Positions 1 to 5,059 of a stretch of 9,708 bases of DNA are shown one piece after another. Source of the DNA: an uncultured Pirellulaceae bacterium. GTDB lineage: Bacteria > Planctomycetota > Planctomycetia > Pirellulales > Pirellulaceae. The DNA is taken from positions 1 to 9,708 of the forward strand of contig CAKQNH010000116.1 of NCBI GenBank assembly GCA_934255105.1, read 5' to 3'. The translations under genes were made by a program, and so were the position numbers. Every line of letters starts with the position of its first letter. Positions within the stretch are counted from its first letter, which is position 1. The notes beneath the pieces are model-generated. The model saw only the letters and a program-made list of their open reading frames with translations. It ran no database searches and was not told where the DNA came from.

Positions 1-119
1 TGATTGCTTCGTGGGCTGCCATCAGCCAGAATAGGACAGACGTTATTTTAACCGTGAAGAAGAAGTTGATGACTGGTCTACCAAAGTAATAAATATAATA
101 AACGAAGGCAGCAAAAATT
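1..119. other. upstream non-coding sequence, possible tail of an earlier gene
   Basis: No gene can be assigned here. Plus-strand frame 3 is open from the window edge to a TAA at 87-89 (28 codons), so it could be the end of an upstream gene, but the peptide is too short to recognise. The last 30 bases are markedly A+T-rich and lead directly into the RBS of the next gene. Confidence 0.3.
94..108 (+). promoter_or_regulatory. candidate -10 box and ribosome binding site for the FG-GAP gene
   Basis: A perfect TATAAT lies at 94-99 in an A+T-rich stretch. A GAAGG Shine-Dalgarno-like sequence at 104-108 ends 11 bases before the ATG at 120. There is no good -35 hexamer 16-18 bases upstream of the TATAAT, and a start about 7 bases downstream of it would cut into the RBS. 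The RBS is therefore more credible than the promoter. Confidence 0.22.
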
Positions 120-1922
120 ATGATCGCTGGGCCGCACACCAAGAGTATTCGCAATTCGCTTCACCCCAACTGCGCGTGGCTGGCTACCGGACTGATCGCC
201 GCCGTGCTGCACACCGCAGCACTGCAGGCGGGCCAAATCGAATTTGAACGCATTCAACTGAGCGATCAATTCTATGGCGAAGGTGGGACGTACGGCGATT
301 TTGACGGGGATGGCCATGGGGATGTCGCTATTGGTCCGTGGATTTACTACGGTCCAAGCTTCACCGAGAAGAGTCGCTTCTATACGGGAGAGGCCTTCGA
401 TCCCGCCGTCTATTCGCAGAATTTCTTGATGTACTCCGACGACGTCGATGGCGACGGACACCCAGACATCTTGGTGCTGGGCTTTCCCGGCAAGGAGAGT
501 TGGTGGTACCAAAACCCAGGGGGCAAAACCTCACAAGGCACAGCTCGCGATCAGTTGTGGGCTCAGCATACGATCTTGGCTTCAGTCGATAACGAATCGC
601 CGCTGGTCGCCGATATCGACGGTGATGGAGTTAAAGATTTAATCTGCAGTTCCCAGGGGCATTACGGCTACGCTACCCATGCCGGCCAATCGCCCACCGA
701 CCCCTGGCGGTTTGTGCGCATCTCTCCCAACAACAACTACCAACGCTTCACGCACGGTTTGGGAATCGGGGATGTCAACAATGATGGTCATCTAGACTTG
801 ATCGAAAAAGATGGCTGGTGGCAGAATCCCAACCAAGAGAGCGGTAGAGAAAAGCAGACTGCCGCGGAGCATTGGGTGTTCCATCCATTCGCGTTTGCTG
901 GCGGCGGCTCGCAAATGTTCGCCGTCGATTTGACCGGCGACGGACGCAATGAAGTGCTCACCGGCCTAGCGGCACATGGATTCGGGTTGGTTTACTACCG
1001 AGCGACGAACCCCGCTGCCACACAGTTTGAACGTGTGGAAATCATGAGCGACGATCCGGCGACCAGTCCCGTTGGTTTGGCCGTAAGCCAGTTACATGCT
1101 GTCGATCTGGGGGATATCAATGGCGATGGCGTACCAGATATCGTCACCGGCAAGCGTTGGTGGGCGCACGCCAATCATGATCCCGGCAGTTCACAGCCGG
1201 CGATTTTGTTGTGGTTAGAAACGCAGCGCAGTGGCGACCGAGTCCGCTTTATTCCGCACGTGATCGATATTAGCAGCGGTGTGGGGACGCAGGTCATGGT
1301 CGGCGATGTCAACGGCGATGGGTTGCAGGATATCGTCAGCGGCAACAAACGTGGTGCTTATCTGTTCCTGCAGCGTCCGGCCGACCTGCCCGCGTCCGAA
1401 TCGTTGGTGCCCAAGTTGGCCGCCGCCGACCCGTACGGACAGCGGGCCGCCCGCGAAAGCCTACCGCTCAAGGCGTCGACAGATTTTGTTCCCGCCATCG
1501 ATGGTCGGCGGCTCAACTTTGGCTTTGAAGCGGGCGACGTCAGCGACTGGGAATTGCGCGGCACCATGGCTGCTACCGCGCTGGTTGAACTGGCGGCGGG
1601 TAGCGGTTTTGAGGGCAAGTTCGCCATCGATACCGGCTCCAGCAGCCCTAAGCTGCTGGGTGAACTGATCAGCCGTCCCTTCGAACTGACGCATCCCAAG
1701 CTGAGCTTTCTGCTGTCTGGCCAAGCCGATCCAGAGGCCCGCGTAGAGATCGTCGATGAAACCACCGGGTTGGTACTGCAAGCGATCCAGCCGAAGTCTC
1801 CGGATGTACCTCAGCGAGTCAGCTTCGACTGCAGCTCGCACCAGGGCAAGACCGTGCGAATTCGAGTCGTCGACCACAGCGACAAAGGCTACGTCTGCGT
1901 CGATGACTTTCGCTTGCAATGA
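120..1922 (+). CDS. secreted FG-GAP/VCBS beta-propeller protein with C-terminal beta-sandwich
   Basis: 600-residue exported protein of unknown specific role. Residues 1-37 form a signal peptide: a basic n-region, a hydrophobic core at about 19-36 and a likely cut after LQA37. Seven Asp-rich calcium-loop motifs of the DxDGDGxxD type lie at 60-68, 108-116, 165-173, 218-226, 270-278, 332-340 and 396-404, the hallmark of FG-GAP/VCBS repeats, which fold as a seven-bladed propeller. The fifth ends in Glu. WW motifs (WWYQNP at 128, WWQNP at 233, WW at 347) follow repeats 2, 4 and 6. Residues about 464-600 form a separate beta-rich domain beginning NFGFEAGDVSDW and ending VCVDDFRL, typical of C-terminal carbohydrate-binding-like sandwiches in planctomycete exported proteins. 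ATG 120 is the first ATG after the in-frame stop at 99-101. In this family, propellers of this kind serve adhesion, carbohydrate binding or scaffolding; no catalytic residues are visible. It appears monocistronic. Confidence 0.9.
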   Translation: MIAGPHTKSIRNSLHPNCAWLATGLIAAVLHTAALQAGQIEFERIQLSDQFYGEGGTYGDFDGDGHGDVAIGPWIYYGPSFTEKSRFYTGEAFDPAVYSQNFLMYSDDVDGDGHPDILVLGFPGKESWWYQNPGGKTSQGTARDQLWAQHTILASVDNESPLVADIDGDGVKDLICSSQGHYGYATHAGQSPTDPWRFVRISPNNNYQRFTHGLGIGDVNNDGHLDLIEKDGWWQNPNQESGREKQTAAEHWVFHPFAFAGGGSQMFAVDLTGDGRNEVLTGLAAHGFGLVYYRATNPAATQFERVEIMSDDPATSPVGLAVSQLHAVDLGDINGDGVPDIVTGKRWWAHANHDPGSSQPAILLWLETQRSGDRVRFIPHVIDISSGVGTQVMVGDVNGDGLQDIVSGNKRGAYLFLQRPADLPASESLVPKLAAADPYGQRAARESLPLKASTDFVPAIDGRRLNFGFEAGDVSDWELRGTMAATALVELAAGSGFEGKFAIDTGSSSPKLLGELISRPFELTHPKLSFLLSGQADPEARVEIVDETTGLVLQAIQPKSPDVPQRVSFDCSSHQGKTVRIRVVDHSDKGYVCVDDFRLQ

Positions 1923-1944
1923 TTGCGAGATGTTGCATTTTCCC

Positions 1945-2040
1945 ACTCCTACTCAGCCGTAGGCGGTACTCGTACTCCTACTCGATGCCGCATGCGAATC
2001 GAGTAGGAGTACGAGTACCATTTCATTGAGTACGAGTACG
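1945..2040. repeat. TACTCN hexamer repeat cluster with perfect 22-bp inverted repeat
   Basis: The arms at 1965-1986 and 1998-2019 are perfect reverse complements (22 of 22) around an 11-base loop that itself contains the palindrome CGCATGCG. Each arm is made of hexamers: TACTCG, TACTCC, TACTCG on the left and their complements on the right. The 12-mer GAGTACGAGTAC in the right arm (2007-2018) is repeated exactly at 2028-2039, so the left arm has two possible partners. A further ACTCCTACT occurs at 1945-1953. No T-run follows, so this is not a classical intrinsic terminator. It lies between the FG-GAP gene and the pqiA-like gene and makes up most of that spacer. It is probably a dispersed intergenic repeat of the genome. 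Confidence 0.85.
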
Positions 2041-2108
2041 AAAAATCGAGATTATCGGTGGCGTTCAGCGAGAAGTGTCGATAAAAACCGAATACGTCAA
2101 AACGATCT

Positions 2109-2732
2109 ATGCCAGCATCCGACAGCCACTTCAAAGCTTGCCATCGCTGCGGTCTGGTGCATCAAATTCCGCCGCTGGATCGCGATCAAGAGGCCTGCTG
2201 TGTTCGCTGCCACAGCGTGATTGATTCGGGTCGACGCAGCGGCAGTCGCAGTTCGCAGCGTTGCTTTGCCGCCGCGCTCGGCGGGCTCTTCTTGTACTTC
2301 CCTGCGATCCTGCTGCCCATACTGGACATCGAGAAAATGGGCCACCACCACACAGCGAGCTTGCTCGGCGGCACACTCGATTTAATCCGCCATGGCAGCC
2401 TGCTAGTCGGACTGGTGGTGCTGGTCTTTTCCATCATCCTGCCGCTAGTCAAATTACTGGCACTTTTGGAGCTCAGCCATATCGGACTGACGCACCGCCA
2501 GCACCAAGCATGGATCTATCGCGTGGTTGAATGGACGGGCCGCTGGAGCATGATGGACGTATTGCTGTTGGCCCTGCTGGTGACTCTAGTAAAATTGGGC
2601 GAGATCCTGACGTTTCATATCGGTCCCGCTATGGTCGCCTTCGTGATGTGTGTGCTTATGAGTATGATTGCCTCGATCATGTTTGACCCGCACGCAATAT
2701 GGGAAATGAAAGCCAGCGACTCCCATGACTAA
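2109..2732 (+). CDS. pqiA: PqiA-family inner-membrane protein (single PqiA domain)
   Basis: 207-residue integral membrane protein. The N-terminus carries a zinc-ribbon-like Cys4 set (C11-x2-C14 and C31-x2-C34), followed by four predicted membrane spans at about 53-72, 97-121, 149-168 and 171-192. The signature GRWSMMDVLLLALLVTLVKLG at 144-164 and the FPAILLPIL motif in span 1 are characteristic of PqiA/LetA proteins. These partner MCE-domain proteins in transporting lipids or hydrophobic compounds across the envelope. E. coli PqiA has two such domains in about 417 residues; this is a half-size, one-domain version common in other phyla. ATG 2109 is the first ATG after the in-frame TAA at 2082-2084. 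No clear Shine-Dalgarno precedes it. A weak promoter match (TTGAGT 2026, GATTAT 2050, 18-base spacer) lies upstream. The gene overlaps the following MCE gene by 8 bases, indicating translational coupling. Confidence 0.92.
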   Translation: MPASDSHFKACHRCGLVHQIPPLDRDQEACCVRCHSVIDSGRRSGSRSSQRCFAAALGGLFLYFPAILLPILDIEKMGHHHTASLLGGTLDLIRHGSLLVGLVVLVFSIILPLVKLLALLELSHIGLTHRQHQAWIYRVVEWTGRWSMMDVLLLALLVTLVKLGEILTFHIGPAMVAFVMCVLMSMIASIMFDPHAIWEMKASDSHD

Positions 2733-4647
2733 TTCCCCCAACCCAGATTCCAGTCCAGATCCGACAGGTCGCAGCGATTCTTCCGCCTCACATCCATCGC
2801 GTCCCATGCCATCGCTCCCCTCCCCCGAGGCTGGGATTCCGCAAGCCAGCCTGCGATCTGGTAGACAAGCCGCTGCCGGACGATTGAGAACGCGATTGTG
2901 GCTGCTGACCGGGCTGTGCTCGCTGTTGGCAATGGGGCTGGTGATCTACAGCCTGCGGGCGCAGGGGCCCGAGATTACGATCCATTTCCTAGACGGCTAT
3001 GGCTTGAAAGCTGGTGACACGCTGCGCTATCGCGGCATCGACGTTGGGTCGGTCAGCCATGTAACGCTCGACGCAGACCTGAAAGGGGTCAACGTCGGCA
3101 TTCGTTTGTTTCCCGGCAACCAACGTGTGGCCGTTGAGGGGAGCAAGTTTTGGATCCAGCGTGCGCGGCTGCGATTGGGCTCCGTGAGCGGTCTGGAAAC
3201 CGTGCTAGGTGCCAAGTTCGTGGGGGTTGTGCCAGGCGCACTGACGGCCGCCGCTGCTATCAACTTTGAAGGCTACGAAACACCGCTCGGATTCACCGAT
3301 GGTCAGTCGCAGGAGATTCGTATCAAGTTTCCTGCTGGTGAAGGGCTGACGGAGGGTGATCCGGTGCGCTACCTGGGGATCGCGGTCGGCGAGGTGACGT
3401 TTGTCGAATTGGCACCAAGTGCGGGCGAGGTTCTGGTCGGCGTTCGACTGGTCGGAGAATCGCGGGAGCTCGCGCGAGTCGGCACCCAGTTCTGGATCGA
3501 GCGTCCGAGGCTGGACCTGACCGAAATTCGCGGGCTCGAAACGCTCGTGGGTGGCCGCTACATTGCCATGCAACCCACGTCTAACGCGGGACCCGCCAGT
3601 GCGGAATTTAGCGGCTTGGGCGAACCACCGCCGCTGCCCCGCCGCGACGGTTCGCTGGAGATTGAATTGGACGCATCGCGGCGTTGGGGATTGGTGCGGG
3701 GAGCCCCCGTTACCTACCGCGGTCTAGAGGTCGGCCGCGTCAACCAAGTCAGGCTAGCCAACGATGGTGCTACGGTCAAAATCGGCGTTGCGATTGAACC
3801 AGAGTTCGCCCCGCTGGTCCGCGACAATTCAAAGTGGTGGACCATAGGCGGCATTCAATTCGAAGCCGGGCTGAGTGGTGTGCAGGTATCGGTTGAATCG
3901 TTGTCGGCTTGGGCTCGCGGGGGGATCGCTTTGGCCACCCCCGATGAGCTCGGTCAAGCGGTTGTCACCGGGCATCGCTTTATGCTCGAGGCCGAACCGC
4001 AGCCCCAGTGGTTGCAGTGGCAGCCGCGCATCGACATGCTCGGTTCTCGCAATCCGCCCAACGGCGTGTCATCCAGCCGCCTTGCCCTCCCCAGTCCCCA
4101 GCGCGTGGTGGCCAGTTGGGTAGAGTCGTGGCTGGGTTTCAAACGGCGACGCACGCTGGAAACCTGGGGGCTCGCGCTCTCCGATGGCAGCCTGTGCGTT
4201 CCTGCCAGCTTCATTTTCCGCGCGCAGCAATCGGACAGCCAGGTGATGATCGAAGTGGCCGGCTATAGCTTCCCACTGATTGCTAAGCCGCTTGCAGGCA
4301 GCTCTGCGGATGATGCATCTTCAAGTGCCCAAGCTGCCGGCGACTCGCAACCAATCGCCAGGTTGCCACTACCCCCAACGGTCGAACTACCAGCCTGGAA
4401 CATTGGAGATATAGATGGTCAGTGGTCCGATGAAAGTGTGCTGTTGGTCATCAATCCAGAACTGCGCACACCACTGGCAATCGATGGCACGCGGCTCTCC
4501 AACTCCTCGCCTCAGCTCCTCACGGTTGCACCGGGCGTAGCCATCGCGGCACCTTTGAGCGGCTCGCCCGTAGCCAATGCTGTCACTGGAAAGGTACTCG
4601 GCCTACTGCTATTTGAAGACGGTCGATGGTCGATCGGCAGATTGTAA
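2725..4647 (+). CDS. pqiB: PqiB-like MlaD/MCE-domain protein with atypical beta-rich C-terminus
   Basis: 640-residue protein anchored in the inner membrane and projecting into the periplasm. Residues 1-55 are a Ser/Pro-rich cytoplasmic tail, and one membrane span lies at about 57-78. Three MCE domains follow. MCE1 (about 83-172) and MCE2 (about 197-285) each show the YxGIxVG core and a FWI motif followed by SGLETVLG or RGLETLVG. MCE3 (about 311-404) has YRGLEVG and ends in SLSAWARGGIALATP, the typical closing segment of PqiB domain 3. Such proteins form hexameric rings that channel hydrophobic molecules. Family PqiB proteins continue with a helical needle, but here residues 405-640 are beta-rich and Pro/Ser-rich. 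Residues about 476-640 resemble a degenerate trypsin-like domain: SDGSLCVPASFI at 486-497, DESVLLVI at 569-576 and SGSPVANAVTGKVLGL at 612-627. The ATG lies inside the last codons of the pqiA-like gene (ATGACTAA overlap). No pqiC lipoprotein gene follows. Confidence 0.92.
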   Translation: MTNSPNPDSSPDPTGRSDSSASHPSRPMPSLPSPEAGIPQASLRSGRQAAAGRLRTRLWLLTGLCSLLAMGLVIYSLRAQGPEITIHFLDGYGLKAGDTLRYRGIDVGSVSHVTLDADLKGVNVGIRLFPGNQRVAVEGSKFWIQRARLRLGSVSGLETVLGAKFVGVVPGALTAAAAINFEGYETPLGFTDGQSQEIRIKFPAGEGLTEGDPVRYLGIAVGEVTFVELAPSAGEVLVGVRLVGESRELARVGTQFWIERPRLDLTEIRGLETLVGGRYIAMQPTSNAGPASAEFSGLGEPPPLPRRDGSLEIELDASRRWGLVRGAPVTYRGLEVGRVNQVRLANDGATVKIGVAIEPEFAPLVRDNSKWWTIGGIQFEAGLSGVQVSVESLSAWARGGIALATPDELGQAVVTGHRFMLEAEPQPQWLQWQPRIDMLGSRNPPNGVSSSRLALPSPQRVVASWVESWLGFKRRRTLETWGLALSDGSLCVPASFIFRAQQSDSQVMIEVAGYSFPLIAKPLAGSSADDASSSAQAAGDSQPIARLPLPPTVELPAWNIGDIDGQWSDESVLLVINPELRTPLAIDGTRLSNSSPQLLTVAPGVAIAAPLSGSPVANAVTGKVLGLLLFEDGRWSIGRL

Positions 4648-4706
4648 CTAGAGCAAGCTTTACTTAGTGAAATCAATTATGATCAACGATTCAGCAACTT
4701 TGGTTT

Positions 4707-4769
4707 CGGTTGCGTGTATTAGTGTTTCGGTAGCGTGTATTAGTGCTGCGGTAGCGTGTATTAGTGGCG
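4707..4769. repeat. 21-bp tandem repeat, three copies
   Basis: Three contiguous 21-bp units at 4707-4727, 4728-4748 and 4749-4769 share CGGTAGCGTGTATTAGTG followed by three variable bases; copy 1 has T for A at position 5. The copies abut with no spacers, so this is not a CRISPR array. They sit in the 408-base non-coding spacer between the pqiB-like gene and the dehydrogenase gene. Confidence 0.9.
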
Positions 4770-4788
4770 AAGCTATTAGTGGCGAAGC
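4759..4788. repeat. 15-bp perfect tandem duplication
   Basis: TATTAGTGGCGAAGC occurs at 4759-4773 and again immediately at 4774-4788. The first copy overlaps the last 21-bp unit, so a second, shorter duplication was layered on the end of the 21-bp array. Replication slippage is the likely cause. Confidence 0.9.
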
Positions 4789-4860
4789 CACGTCAGCATG
4801 TAGCCGTGGGTGTCAACCCACGGAATAGTGGCACCATAAGTTGGTGAGCCGCGAAGCGGC
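4779..4860. repeat. cluster of three small perfect hairpins
   Basis: Three perfect stem-loops occur within 82 bases. GTGGC-GAA-GCCAC lies at 4779-4791. An 8-bp stem (CCGTGGGT with ACCCACGG) around loop GTCA lies at 4804-4823. GCCGC-GAA-GCGGC lies at 4848-4860. The first and third share the GAA loop but have different stem bases, with pairing kept. No T-run follows any of them, so termination is not evident. The group looks like an intergenic dispersed repeat unit. Confidence 0.8.
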
Positions 4861-5059
4861 GGTAGCAACTTCAGTTTTCCTTCAGTTTTCCAACTTCCGG
4901 TTCAAACTGTTCCATACCATCGAACACACTTTGCGCCGCGGGTTCTGGCAAAAGCTACGACAAGTCGTAGCCGTCCAAAGCGCATGCCTGCGGTTCCAGC
5001 AACAGCTTGTTAGGCTGGTTGATCTAAGCCATGCTAAAGGTTCACAAAAACAACTATGA
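4844..5059 (+). CDS. doubtful small ORF overlapping the dehydrogenase start
   Basis: A GTG at 4844 (or TTG at 4841) opens a 71-72 residue frame that ends with TGA at 5057-5059. It overlaps the next gene's ATG as ATGA, an arrangement typical of translationally coupled gene pairs. Against it: the first part of the frame runs through the GAA hairpin and the 11-bp tandem duplication, no Shine-Dalgarno is evident, and the peptide (Gln-, Arg- and Leu-rich, with FHTIEHTLRRGFWQKLR near the middle) matches no family I recognise. It could be chance, or the remnant of a decayed gene. Confidence 0.12.
   Translation: MSREAAVATSVFLQFSNFRFKLFHTIEHTLRRGFWQKLRQVVAVQSACLRFQQQLVRLVDLSHAKGSQKQL
4870..4891. repeat. 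11-bp perfect tandem duplication
   Basis: TTCAGTTTTCC occurs at 4870-4880 and again directly at 4881-4891. It is the third independent short tandem duplication in this spacer. No promoter or protein-binding role can be inferred from sequence alone. Confidence 0.88.
4954..4971. repeat. perfect 8-bp hairpin upstream of the dehydrogenase gene
   Basis: GCTACGAC at 4954-4961 and GTCGTAGC at 4964-4971 are perfect reverse complements separated by AA. In practice this is a 7-bp stem closing a four-base loop. It sits 84 bases before the dehydrogenase start codon, so it may lie in the leader or act as an operator-like palindrome. The rest of 4892-5055 shows no recognisable element beyond a weak AAAGG at 5036-5040, 15 bases before the ATG. 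Confidence 0.55.

Noticed and set aside
2..34. A frame reading CFVGCHQPE, resembling the end of a haem-binding motif
   Set aside because: Spacing is C-x3-CH, not CxxCH, and the frame stops after ten codons, so there is nothing to support a gene.
1461..1946. Minus-strand ORF of 161 codons
   Set aside because: It is antisense to the clearly coding C-terminal domain of the FG-GAP gene, has no recognisable domain, and is expected in G+C-rich coding DNA.
1949..2134. Minus-strand ORF of 61 codons with SYSYS repeats
   Set aside because: It is simply a translation of the TACTCN palindrome cluster and its low-complexity peptide has no support as a protein.
4150..4647. An active serine protease at the end of the PqiB-like protein
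   Set aside because: The position of the catalytic His is occupied by Ser495 and the GDSGG motif is degraded, so catalysis is not supported even if the fold is right.
4707..4788. CRISPR array
   Set aside because: The repeats are contiguous without spacers, only 21 bp and 15 bp long, and no cas genes are present.
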